Shown: in pieces, positions 1 through 12,900 of the stretch
Position numbering within the stretch: the stretch's first letter is position 1
Layout: each line of letters opens with the position of its first letter
From: Luteimonas deserti
Lineage (GTDB): Bacteria > Pseudomonadota > Gammaproteobacteria > Xanthomonadales > Xanthomonadaceae
Length of the DNA: 64,000 nt
Assembly: GCF_013425765.1 (NCBI RefSeq)
Contig: NZ_JACCJZ010000020.1
Coordinates: 620,001-684,000 of the forward strand
Reading direction: 5' to 3'
The notes under the pieces: generated by a model
Databases searched by the model: none
What the model was told of the DNA's origin: nothing
The model's input: the letters and a program-made list of their open reading frames with translations, nothing else
Made by a program: the position numbers and the translations under genes

Positions 1-588
1 CCGGCCCCGGCGCCGCCCAAGCGCGACGGCGCACGCGGTCGTCCGGACGAGCGCCGCCCGCATCCGGCCCGGCCGGCCAAGGGCGGGGCGCCGGCCGGTC
101 CCGCGCCGCGCGCGAACGAGCGGCGCACCGGCCCTCCCGCACGCAAGCCCCGTCCGCCCCGCGACGACATCGATCTGGCCAAGGCCTACGCCATCCGTGC
201 CCAGCGCGAGAAGGACGAGCGCATCGAGGCCGAGCGCCGGAGGCAGGACGAGGCGCGCCTGCGCCGCGAGGCGCGTGCGAAGTTCGACGCGTTCGTCAAG
301 GACAAGGCGCTCAATCGCGCGGATGCCGACATCGCCCGGCACTTCGAGTACGGCGGCAAGATCAAGCGCATCCACGTGGATGCCGAGCAGCTCAGGGCGC
401 TCAATGCCGGCGAGCTGGGCGTGGTGCAGGTCAACGGGCGTTACCTGCTGGTGACGACGGCGGTCCTGGACGAGGCCGCGGCCATCTTCCCCCCGGGCGT
501 CGCCCTCCGTGTCGATCCCGCCGCGCCGGCCGGCGACGATCCCTACAGCGATCCGAAATACCAGGTGCCGGACGATCTGGTGTGGTGA
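1..588 (+). CDS. DUF2058 family protein (YaiL-like), 5' end missing
   Basis: The reading frame is open from the first base of the window to a TGA at 586-588, so only the last 195 residues are visible. The visible part starts with a Pro/Ala/Arg-rich linker, continues with a charged helix (residues about 60-100, rich in Glu and Arg) and ends with a compact domain containing NGRYLLVTTAVLDEA and the tail DPYSDPKYQVPDDLVW. This order of basic linker, charged helix and C-terminal globular part fits the DUF2058/YaiL family, described as nucleoprotein-associated; no enzymatic role is firmly known. The stop overlaps the next start (TGATG), so the genes are probably co-translated. The true start lies outside the window. 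Confidence 0.8.
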   Translation, partial: PAPAPPKRDGARGRPDERRPHPARPAKGGAPAGPAPRANERRTGPPARKPRPPRDDIDLAKAYAIRAQREKDERIEAERRRQDEARLRREARAKFDAFVKDKALNRADADIARHFEYGGKIKRIHVDAEQLRALNAGELGVVQVNGRYLLVTTAVLDEAAAIFPPGVALRVDPAAPAGDDPYSDPKYQVPDDLVW

Positions 589-1346
589 TGCGTGGCGCCT
601 GCTGCAGCGTACTCGCCGGCCTTGCCCTGACCTGTGCATCGCTGCCGGGCCGGGCCGACGATGCCTATGCCTTCGAGCGCCCGGGCACGGACATGGCGGC
701 ATCGGTGCTGGACGCGGGCCGGATCGCGTGGGAGCAGGGCCTGCCCGATGTCGAACGCGAGACCGGCGACGGCATCCGCACACACACCCGGACCTTCGGC
801 AGTCTGCTGCGGATCGGTCTGGGCGCATCGCTCGAGCTGCAACTGGCGGGTGAGCCCCACGTGCACCTGGCGACACGCGGACCGGCCGGCCGGGAGCGCG
901 TGAGCGGCGCGGGCGACAGCAGCGTGGCGCTGAAGTGGGCGCTCCCGGTTTCGGGCACGCTCGAGTGGGCGGTCCTGGCGCGGCAGGGTCTGTCGACCGG
1001 GTCGGAGGGACTGCGTCCGACGCGACGCGCTCGCAGTCTCGGCGCGACGGTGGCCGGCGAGACGACCGGCGGCCGCGGGTACGCTCTCTACGCAGAGGCG
1101 CTTCGGGACGAGGACGGCAGCGGGTTGCGCCTGTCGCCCAGCCTTCAGATCGTCGAGCGCGACGGTCTCACCGGATTCGTCGAGGCGGTGGCCGGCACCG
1201 GCGCCGCCCGCGGCCTGCTCGCCGGCGGCGGATTGGCCTGGCAACCGCGGCCGCGCTTCCAGCTCGACGTGTCGTTGCTGCGCGGCCTCGACACCTCGGC
1301 CGCGGAGTGGAGAGGAGGTGTCGGCGTGTCGCTGGGTCTGCGCTGA
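588..1346 (+). CDS. Exported protein, probable outer-membrane beta-barrel (transporter-like)
   Basis: The 252-residue product begins with a clear signal peptide (MRGACCSVLAGLALTCASL, cleavage near GRA-DD). The mature part alternates polar and hydrophobic residues in short strands, with LGASLELQLAGEP, SSVALKWALPV and YALYAEALRD as examples, and ends in GVGVSLGLR, as small outer-membrane barrels do. It resembles the loosely defined transporter / MetA-pathway-like outer-membrane proteins common in Xanthomonadaceae. Substrate is unknown. ATG at 588 is chosen because it overlaps the upstream stop; a GTG at 582 is an alternative. It overlaps the next gene by one base. Family assignment is inferred from pattern, not from an alignment. 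Confidence 0.6.
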   Translation: MRGACCSVLAGLALTCASLPGRADDAYAFERPGTDMAASVLDAGRIAWEQGLPDVERETGDGIRTHTRTFGSLLRIGLGASLELQLAGEPHVHLATRGPAGRERVSGAGDSSVALKWALPVSGTLEWAVLARQGLSTGSEGLRPTRRARSLGATVAGETTGGRGYALYAEALRDEDGSGLRLSPSLQIVERDGLTGFVEAVAGTGAARGLLAGGGLAWQPRPRFQLDVSLLRGLDTSAAEWRGGVGVSLGLR

Positions 1347-2203
1347 TGGCCGGTGCGGGATCGACTCCCGATGGTGGCGCGCTCGCCGAGCGTCTGGTGT
1401 TCTCGCACGCCAACGGATTTCCCGCGGCGACCTATGCGCGCATGCTCGCGCCGCTGAGGCGTGGCTTCGAGGTCTCGCACGTGGACGTGTTCGGTCACGA
1501 TCCGCGGTATCCGGTCGCCCGCGGCTGGCACGGTCTGAGCCGTCAGCTGCAGGACCATCTCGAGGTGCGGCGGGACGGGGGCGCCGTCTGGCTGGTCGGG
1601 CACTCGCTCGGTGGCTATCTCAGCCTGCTCGCGGCGGCGCAACCGGGTGCACAGGTGGCGGGCGTCGTGCTGCTCGATTCGCCCCTGATCGGCGGGATGA
1701 CCGGGCATCTGCTGCGCTGGTCGCGCCGGACCGGCCTCGACCGGCACCTGTTACCCCTTCAGCAGACCCTGCAGCGACGGGCCCGGTGGCCGGATGTCGA
1801 CGCGGTGCGCGCGCATTTCGCCGCCAAACCGGCGTTCGCGCGTTGGGACCCGCGTGTTCTCGACGACTACGCATGGTCGGCCACGGTGCCGGATGCCGAT
1901 GGCCGCCGGCTGTTGTTCGACCGCGAGGTCGAGTGCAGCGTCTACAGGACCCTGCCGACCCGCACCGTATGTCGCGCAGCGCGACGGATATCCGCACCCG
2001 TGGCCTTCATCGGCGGCCGGAACTCGCGCGAGGTCCGCCAGATCGGTCTCGGGGCGACCCGGACGCTGGTCGGCGCACGTGTGGCGTGGCTGGACGGAAG
2101 CCATCTGTTTCCGATGGAGCGGCCCGAGGCCGCGGCGGCGGCCGTCGGCGCCGCGATCGATGCCATGCGCGCGGTCGCACCGCGCGATGCACGCGCGGCC
2201 TGA
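1346..2203 (+). CDS. Alpha/beta hydrolase
   Basis: A 285-residue alpha/beta-hydrolase fold protein. The nucleophile elbow GHSLGGY places the catalytic serine at about residue 87, and GSHLFPMERP near the C terminus supplies the histidine (about 253). The opening SHANGFPAATY has the HANGF motif often seen in this group, at the oxyanion-hole position. There is no signal peptide, so it is probably cytosolic. The substrate cannot be told from sequence; esterase or thioesterase-like activity is plausible. Its ATG shares a base with the upstream TGA, which suggests coupling to the exported protein. It converges with the amidohydrolase gene, with only 9 bp between stops. Confidence 0.85.
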   Translation: MAGAGSTPDGGALAERLVFSHANGFPAATYARMLAPLRRGFEVSHVDVFGHDPRYPVARGWHGLSRQLQDHLEVRRDGGAVWLVGHSLGGYLSLLAAAQPGAQVAGVVLLDSPLIGGMTGHLLRWSRRTGLDRHLLPLQQTLQRRARWPDVDAVRAHFAAKPAFARWDPRVLDDYAWSATVPDADGRRLLFDREVECSVYRTLPTRTVCRAARRISAPVAFIGGRNSREVRQIGLGATRTLVGARVAWLDGSHLFPMERPEAAAAAVGAAIDAMRAVAPRDARAA

Positions 2204-2212
2204 GCCGTCGGT

Positions 2213-3625
2213 TCACTCGTTGGCGTAGTCGCGCACCGGCCCGCCCACCTGCACGCCGGCCTGCCAGACCGCCTCGATGGCGCGTGTATTGCGGATGTCG
2301 AGCAGCGGATCCTGGCCGAGCACGACGAAATCGGCCCGACGTCCCGGTGCCAGCAGGCCACGATCCTCGAGCCGGAGCAGCCGTGCCGAATCCCGCGTGG
2401 CCACCGTGAGGGCCTGCTGCGGGCTGTAGCCGGCCTGCTGCATCAGTTCCAGTTCGCGGTGCTCTGCGAACCCGGGCACGCGGTGGGGCAGGGCGCCGGC
2501 ATCCGTCCCGAAACCGATGGCGATGCCTGCGGCGCGCAGTGTGCCGAGGTTGCGCAGGTTCATCGCGACCGCATCGCGCGCACGCTGCGTCGCGGGATCG
2601 GCCAGCGTGTCGGCGCGCCACTGCGGGTCCGACCAGCGTGCATGGACTGCCGCGGGAAGGGCATTGCGCAGGAACGGGGTTTCCAGCCATTCCGGGTGCT
2701 CGGCGTAGACGTAATTGGCCTCGTCGATCTGCAACGTGGCGATGTATCCGGTGCCGGCGGCGCGCATCGCGGCCACGAGGGCATCGTCCACCGGCCGATC
2801 GCGCACGCCGTGCGCGATGATGTCCACGCCACTGGCGACCAGGTCGGCGGCCGGGGCGAGATCGTGGATGTGGGCGGCGACGAGCAGTCCGTGGCGGTGC
2901 GCCTCGTCGATCGCGGCCCGATAGACCTCGGCGGTCATCGGCGGCGCTTTTCCACCGAGGTCGTCGACCCACAACTTGATCAGGTCGACACCGATCGCGC
3001 CCTGTGCGCGTACGGCCTCGCGCGCGGAGACGGCGTCGGCGGGACGCGCGACCGCATCGCGCTGCAGGCCCATGTTCGCGGCCGGTGGGGCGCCCTCGGG
3101 CGTCCCCACACCGGCCCCGGCGCCGAGCAGCTGGGCACCGAGCGCAGGCGTGGTCGCCACTTCGTCGCGGATGTCGGTGAACCCTTCGCCGTTCAGGCCG
3201 AGCGCGACCACCGTGGTAATGCCGTATGCCTGGAACTGGCGAAGATCGCGGATCACGATGTCGCGGGTATAGAAGCGGTCGCCGTGCTCGGTCCCGAGGG
3301 TGTTGCCCACATGGGCGTGCGCGTTGATCAAGCCCGGGATCACCCAGTGTCCGCGGTAGTCGACACGACGCGTCTCGGCCGGCGACACGCCGACCCCGGC
3401 AGGTTCGATGCGCTCGATGATCCCGTTGCGGATGACCAGGGCCACGACCCCGAGATCGCGTTCGCCGTCGAAGACCCGCGCGTTGTCGATGACCAGCGTG
3501 GTGTCCGCGCCGACCGCAGCGGACCGATCCACCGCGGGTTGGGGCAGCGGCGCGGGGCTGCAGGCTGCAAGCAGACAGGCCGCCACGGCAGTCGCCGCGG
3601 CACCGTGACCGGGACGTCGTCGCAT
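2213..3625 (-). CDS. Amidohydrolase family lipoprotein
   Basis: This 470-residue protein starts with a lipoprotein signal ending in LLAAC (Cys22), so it should be anchored in the periplasm-facing membrane. Metal-dependent hydrolase features follow: GHWVIPGLINAHAHVGN gives the HxH pair (His103, His105), internal histidines occur in LLVAAHIHDL and DIIAHGV, and GFGTDAGA carries the late catalytic Asp. The C-terminal TRDSARLLRLEDRGLLAPGR is typical of imidazolonepropionase/prolidase-type amidohydrolases. The start is supported by GGAG five bases upstream of ATG. It lies 68 bp downstream of metH2 on the same strand and may be read from that operon or its own promoter. Substrate unknown; exported members of this group are often dipeptidases or xenobiotic hydrolases. 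Confidence 0.88.
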   Translation of the reverse strand: MRRRPGHGAAATAVAACLLAACSPAPLPQPAVDRSAAVGADTTLVIDNARVFDGERDLGVVALVIRNGIIERIEPAGVGVSPAETRRVDYRGHWVIPGLINAHAHVGNTLGTEHGDRFYTRDIVIRDLRQFQAYGITTVVALGLNGEGFTDIRDEVATTPALGAQLLGAGAGVGTPEGAPPAANMGLQRDAVARPADAVSAREAVRAQGAIGVDLIKLWVDDLGGKAPPMTAEVYRAAIDEAHRHGLLVAAHIHDLAPAADLVASGVDIIAHGVRDRPVDDALVAAMRAAGTGYIATLQIDEANYVYAEHPEWLETPFLRNALPAAVHARWSDPQWRADTLADPATQRARDAVAMNLRNLGTLRAAGIAIGFGTDAGALPHRVPGFAEHRELELMQQAGYSPQQALTVATRDSARLLRLEDRGLLAPGRRADFVVLGQDPLLDIRNTRAIEAVWQAGVQVGGPVRDYANE

Positions 3626-3693
3626 GGTCGCTCCATCGGGTGAACCGGCTGCACAGCCTAGTGCCGGCGCCGTGACGGCGACGGCGACGGCGC

Positions 3694-6374
<2,681 letters not shown>

Positions 6375-6378
<4 letters not shown>

Positions 6379-7469
6379 GCGGCGGCCTCCGATGTGACGG
6401 GCGGTCGCCGGGGCGCGACATCGGCGACCGCCACGGCGATGGCACGGATGTGGTCGGGCGAGGTGCCGCAGCAGCCGCCGACGATATTCAGCAGGCCTGC
6501 GGTCGCGAACTCGTGCAGTACCTCGGCCATGTCCGCCGGCGTCTCGTCGTAGCCACCGAAGGCATTGGGCAGACCGGCATTCGGGTGACAGGACACACAG
6601 GTCTGCGCGATCTGCGAGAGCGTCTCGACATGCGGCCGCAGGTCCTTCGCACCGAGCGCGCAGTTGAGCCCGACCGCGTGCGGACGCGCGTGCTGCAACG
6701 AGTACCAGAAGGCTTCTGCGGTCTGGCCCGACAGCGTCCGGCCGGAAGCGTCGGTGATCGTGCCGGAGATCATCACGGGCAGCCGGCCGCCGCGCTCGTC
6801 GAACACGGTCTCGACCGCGTACAGCGCGGCCTTGGCGTTGAGCGTGTCGAACACGGTCTCGACCATCAGGATGTCGGCGCCGCCGTCGATGAGCCCGTGC
6901 GCGGCGTCGCGATAGATCGCGACGAGTTCGTCGAAGGTCACCGCGCGATAGCCGGGGTCGTTGACGTCGGGACTGATCGACGCGGTGCGGCTGGTCGGGC
7001 CGAGGATGCCCGCGACGAAGCGCGGCCGATCCGGCGTCTGCGCCTGCGCGGCATCGCAGGCCGCGCGTGCCAGCGCCGCGCCCTCGCGGTTGAGCTCGTG
7101 GACGAGGTGCTGCAGGTGGTAGTCGGCCAGCGACACGGCCGTCGAGTTGAAGGTGTTGGTCTCGACGATGTCCGCGCCGGCGGCGAGATAGTCGGCGTGG
7201 ATGCCCTGGATGATGTCGGGGCGGGTGAGAGTGAGCAGGTCGTTGTTGCCGCGCTGGTCGTGGCCCTCGCAGCCGCAGCCGGCGCCGTGCGCGTGGCCGT
7301 CCGCCGCATGGAGGGCGTCGTAGCCCTCGGCGAAACGATCCCCGCGGTAGTCGGCTTCGGTGAGTGCGTACCGCTGGATCATCGTGCCCATCGCGCCGTC
7401 GAGCACGAGGATGCGGCGCGCGAGCGCGGCGTCGAGGGCCGCGACCCGTTCGGGATGCAGCCAGCTCAT
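6375..7469 (-). CDS. metH: Homocysteine S-methyltransferase subunit (split MetH, first half)
   Basis: The 364-residue protein matches the N-terminal homocysteine-binding zinc barrel of Met[15 protein letters not shown] marks the start of the barrel, [15 protein letters not shown] an internal strand, [12 protein letters not shown] supplies the first zinc cysteine and [17 protein letters not shown] the other two. It should accept the methyl group from methylcobalamin held by the partner protein encoded downstream. Residues 50-72 form an unusual His/Cys-rich loop ([12 protein letters not shown]) just before GNNDLL, where E. coli MetH is shorter as I remember it. It overlaps the upstream regulator and the downstream partner by 4 nt each, so the three are expected to be made together. 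Confidence 0.97.
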
Positions 7470-8398
7470 TCCGGCTTCCGCGCGATGATCGAGATCACCT
7501 GGAAGTGCGGCGGCCGTTTCTCGCGCGTGACGGTCTCGGCGCTGTGGATCTCCAGTCCCGCCTTGGTGACGAACCGGCGCAGTTCCTTGTCAGGAAAGCC
7601 GAGGTTCGCGTGGCCGTAGGCCTGGACGACGGCCTCGTGCCCGTGGCGGTCGAGGCTCGACAGCAGCAGACGGCCTCCGGGCCGCAGCACGCGCGCGGCT
7701 TCGGTGACGGCCTGCGCGGGTTTGCTGGCGTAGGTGAGCGCATGCATCAGCACCACCAGATCGAAGCTGGCGTCCTCGAAGGGCAGGGCGTGCATGTCGC
7801 CTTCGCGCACGTCCACGTTGGCGAAGCGCTTGAGCCGCTCGGTCGAGGCGGCGACGACGCGTCGGCTGGCGTCGAGACAGATGTAGCGGTGTGCATGGGG
7901 CGCGAGCAGCTCGGCCAGCACGCCGTCGCCCGATGCGATGTCGAGCACGTCGCCGGTTTCGAGCAAGGGCAGCGCCGATCGGGCCAGCGCTTCCCAGGTG
8001 CGCCCGGGCGAGTAGTGCCGTTCCATGTCGCCGGCGACGGTGTCGGCCCAGTTCTGGTCGGCGGCGCGCATCGCCAGCACGCCGGGCACACGCTCGGCAT
8101 CCTGGCGCAGCAGGGGGTCATCGCTGCCGGTGCTGAGCGCCTGCCACAGGGCCCGTTGCGCGGGATCGAGCGCGGCATCGTCGAACCGGTAATAGGCCGA
8201 CACGCCGGCGCGCCGGTCGCGGACCAGATTGGCGTCCTTGAGACGGGCCAGATGGGTGGACACCCGAGGCTGGGCGAGCCGGGTGATCGATGACAGTTCG
8301 GCCACGGTAAGCTCTTCGACCTCGAGCAGCGCCAGCAGGCGCACGCGCGTGGGATCGGCAAGGGTCTTGAGTCGCGCCGACCAGGCTTCGAGGTCCAT
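7466..8398 (-). CDS. ArsR-family regulator fused to SAM-dependent methyltransferase (SahR-like)
   Basis: A 310-residue protein with an N-terminal ArsR winged helix (residues 5-80; [17 protein letters not shown], then recognition helix [19 protein letters not shown]) joined to a class I methyltransferase fold (about 140-300; motif [10 protein letters not shown] at 151-159, then [15 protein letters not shown] and [15 protein letters not shown]). The ArsR cysteine metal-binding motif is absent, so a metabolite such as SAM or SAH is a more likely signal. Placement directly before split metH, with a 4-nt overlap, fits the SahR type of methionine-cycle repressor known in Proteobacteria. The ATG at 8398 has GGAG upstream; a longer reading to 8566 would cross the palindromic promoter region and is rejected. 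Whether the methyltransferase domain is active or only binds ligand is unknown. Confidence 0.9.
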   Translation of the reverse strand: MDLEAWSARLKTLADPTRVRLLALLEVEELTVAELSSITRLAQPRVSTHLARLKDANLVRDRRAGVSAYYRFDDAALDPAQRALWQALSTGSDDPLLRQDAERVPGVLAMRAADQNWADTVAGDMERHYSPGRTWEALARSALPLLETGDVLDIASGDGVLAELLAPHAHRYICLDASRRVVAASTERLKRFANVDVREGDMHALPFEDASFDLVVLMHALTYASKPAQAVTEAARVLRPGGRLLLSSLDRHGHEAVVQAYGHANLGFPDKELRRFVTKAGLEIHSAETVTREKRPPHFQVISIIARKPE

Positions 8399-8402
8399 CC
8401 AT

Positions 8403-8433
8403 ATCTCCGTATCGCGATACAGAGATGATTGTC
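8403..8433 (-). promoter_or_regulatory. Predicted operator and -10 element of the regulator-metH operon
   Basis: A 24-bp near-perfect inverted repeat lies at 8403-8426: ATCTC, one mismatched base, the perfect 12-mer GTATCGCGATAC at 8409-8420, one mismatched base, GAGAT. On the minus strand a -10-like GACAAT (8428-8433) abuts it, so the predicted start of transcription falls inside the palindrome. The Shine-Dalgarno GGAG of the regulator gene is its downstream edge. A dimeric ArsR protein bound here would block both transcription initiation and ribosome loading, which suggests autorepression. Binding is inferred, not shown. Confidence 0.6.
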
Positions 8434-8576
8434 CGCGCCGCGCGTGTCGATGGTCAAGGCGCGCGATCGGTCTTCCGACGTTTGCGAGAGGCGCAAGAGT
8501 CGGCTCGTCGGCGTTCAAGCCGCGTTTATGCTGCGTCGCGCCATGCGGCGGACGCCAGAGATGCAATGGAGGTCGC

Positions 8577-8582
8577 TACAAT
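8577..8582 (+). promoter_or_regulatory. Predicted -10 element (TACAAT) of the acyl-CoA dehydrogenase gene
   Basis: TACAAT stands 33 bp before the GTG start at 8616 in otherwise GC-rich sequence, and AGGAG at 8601-8605 follows as ribosome binding site. I see no convincing -35 hexamer. The element lies about 150 bp from the divergent methionine operon promoter. Confidence 0.5.
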
Positions 8583-8615
8583 TGCCGCCTTGTCTACGTG
8601 AGGAGTGCGGGCGCC

Positions 8616-9764
<1,149 letters not shown>

Positions 9765-9898
9765 GTCCGGCCATGGCGAGCGTCGCATGCCCTGCAGCGC
9801 GCGTCCGTCATCCGCGTGGACGGCACGGCTGCGCTGCCGGGTCGGTCGTCCCCGACGTCGCCCCGCGCGGCGGCGTCGTCCGTTTTCCATTTCCCGTC

Positions 9899-9920
9899 GG
9901 CCCGCGTGAGAACGCGGGCC
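9899..9920 (+). terminator. GC-rich hairpin between acyl-CoA dehydrogenase and gdh
   Basis: A perfect 8-bp stem (GGCCCGCG at 9899-9906, CGCGGGCC at 9913-9920) closes a 6-nt loop 25 bp before the glutamate dehydrogenase start. No run of T follows, so it is a weak candidate terminator at best. It could instead stabilise or attenuate the gdh leader. Confidence 0.35.
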
Positions 9921-9945
9921 TCATTGCATCGGACCTTCTGTCGTC

Positions 9946-12900
9946 ATGAGCACACCCCGCAAACCAGGCACGAAATCCCCGTCCGCTCCGAAACCGGTCG
10001 CATCCAAGGCGGCGCCGGCCAAGTCCGCCGCGCCGTCGGCGCGCAAGCCCGCCACACAGGTGCGCGTGCGGACGCTGGGCCTGCTGGACCCGATCTTCGA
10101 CGCGGTGCGCAGGCGTGCCGGCCGTGCGGCGCACAAGGATGCCAGCGCGTTCGCACAGGCGTTCTACCGGCGCATGACGGAGGAGGAGATCCACCTGCAC
10201 AGCGCCGAGGGCTGGGCCGCGCTGGCGGCGGATCTGTTCGAGTTCGCAGCGCGGCGCAAGCCCGGCACCGCGAACGTGCGTCTGTTCAACCCGGCCGCGA
10301 AGACCCACGGCTGGGAGTCGCCGCACACCGTGTTGCAGATCGTCAACGACGATATGCCGTTCCTGGTCGATTCGGTGACCATGGCCTTGGCCGAGCAGGG
10401 CGTGGGCGTGCACGTGCTGGGCCATCCGGTGGTGCAGATCGCGCGTGATCGCAGCGGCCGGCTGTCCGGCGTGGGCGAGGGCGAAACCGAGTCGGTCATG
10501 CACCTGGAGATCGACCGGCAGACGCCGGAGGACAACGCACGCATCGAGGCCACGGTGCGCAAGGTGCTCGACGACGTGCGCGTCATCGTGGCCGACTGGG
10601 CGCCGATGCGCGAGCGCATGCAGCAGATCGCCGCGGATTTCGAGCGCCGGCCGATGCCGCTCGGCGACGCCAGCCGGCGCGAGGCCCAGGCCTTCCTGGA
10701 ATGGGCCGCCACCGACCACTTCACGTTCTTCGGCTATCGCGAATACAGCGTGCGCCGGCAGGGGCGCAGCGAAGTGCTGGAAGCGGTGCCGGAGAGCGGC
10801 CTCGGATTGCTCCGCGCGCCGGCGTCGACGAGATCGCGTCCGGTCGCCGAGCTCGGCGCCGACGCGCTGCGGCGCGCCGGCGAGGTCGACGCCCTGATCC
10901 TGACCAAGACCAGTGCGCGGTCCACCGTGCACCGGCCCGGATACATGGACTACATCGGCGTGCTTCGCTACGACGCCAAGGGCAATGTGATCGGCGAACA
11001 GCGTTTTCTCGGCCTGTACACCTCCAGCGCGTACACCCGGCGGCCGTGGGACATTCCGCTGGTGCGCGAGCGCTTCGAGTACGTGATGAACGCATCCGGC
11101 CTCAAGCCCACCGGCCACAGCGGCAAGGCGCTCCGCCACCTGCTGGAGACCCTGCCGCGCGACGAACTCTTCCAGTCGACCGCCGACGAGCTGTTCCGTC
11201 TCGGCACCGGCATCCTCGGGCTGCAGGAGCGCGTGCGCAGCAGGCTGTTCCTGCGCAAGGACCGCTACGGGCGTTTCTATTCGGTTCTGGTCTACATTCC
11301 GCGCGACCGGTTCAACACCGACGTCCGCCGACGCATCGAGCAGTTGCTGCGCGAGGTGATGCACGCCGATCACGTGGACGCCAGCGTGGTCCTCGGCGAA
11401 TCGCCGCTCGCCCAGTTGCACCTGATCGTGCGTCCGCGGGCCGACGCCCAGGTCGAGATCGATGGCGAGGCGCTGGAGCAGGCGCTCCAGGCGATCGTGC
11501 GGAACTGGCAGGACAACCTGCGCGACGAACTGGTGGCGCGTCACGGCGAAGGCGAGGGCCTGCGCCTGGCCGGCCGGATCGGGCGTGCGCTGTCGCCGGC
11601 CTACATCGAGCTCGCCTCGCCCCAGGCCGCCGCCACCGATGTCGAGAAGCTGGCCGCCCTTGAATCCTCGGACGCCCTGCAGCTGAGTTTCTACATGCAG
11701 CCGGCGCCGGTGGGCAGCGGCGACGTACTGCATCTCAAGCTCTACCGCCGCGACACGCACATTCCGCTGTCGGACGTGTTGCCGGTGATGGAGAACCTCG
11801 GTCTGCGCGTGATCGCCGAGCATCCGACCCGGATCGAGGTCGACGGCACGCCGATGTTCATCCAGGACTTCTACGTCGAGGCGATGGCCGGCGCGATCGA
11901 TGTCGAGGCCCGGGCCGCCGCCTTCACCGAGGCGTTCGCCCGGGTGTGGGCGGGCGATGCCGAGAACGACGGCTTCAACCGCCTGATCCTCGGCGCGGAT
12001 CTCACCTGGCGCCAGGTCGCCGTGCTGCGCGGTTACTGCAAGTACCTGCTGCAGGTGGGCGTGCCGTTTTCCCAGGCCTACGTCGAGGACACACTGGGCC
12101 GCTATCCGCTGCTCGCGCGGCTTCTGGTCGAGGTCTTCGAGGCACGGTTCGACCCGGCGACGGGCCGCGAATCGCGTGCCCAGATCGAGGCGGGCACCGA
12201 GGCCTTCGCCGCCCAGCTGCAGGCACTCTCGGGCGGCGACGAGGCCACCCGTGGCGCGCTGCAGCCGGTGCTGGATGCGCGCGGGGGTGACCGCTCGACG
12301 CAGTACGACGCTGCGCGGGCCGCGCTCAAGGGGCTGCTGGACCGTGTCTCCAGCCTGGACGAGGACCGCATCCTGCGCAGCTATCTCGGCGTGATCGACG
12401 CGACCCTGCGCACCAGCTATTACCAGCGCGCGCGCAGCGGCGGGCTGCTCGAGACGATCAGCTTCAAGTTCGATTCCGCCCGCGTGCCCGACCTGCCCAA
12501 GCCGCGTCCGTACCGCGAGATCTTCGTCTACGGGCCGCGTGTGGAAGGCATCCATCTGCGCTTCGGCCCGGTCGCGCGTGGCGGGCTGCGGTGGTCGGAC
12601 CGCCGCGAGGACTTCCGCACCGAAGTGCTGGGCCTGGTCAAGGCGCAGATGGTCAAGAACACCGTGATCGTGCCGGTCGGCTCGAAGGGCGGCTTCATCG
12701 TCAAGCGCCCGCCCGCGGGCGGGGACCGCGATGCGCAGTTCGCCGAGGGCGTGGCCTGCTACACCTTGTTCATCAACGGCCTGCTGGAGATCACCGACAA
12801 CATCGTCGACGGCAAGATCGTGCCGCCGCGCGACGTGGTGCGCCACGACGACAACGACCCCTACCTGGTGGTCGCCGCCGACAAGGGCACCGCGACGTTC

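Noticed and set aside
8399-8615. Cobalamin riboswitch ahead of the metH operon
   Set aside because: MetH uses B12, but the space is short and I see no B12-box or matching fold; only the palindrome and -10 elements are visible.
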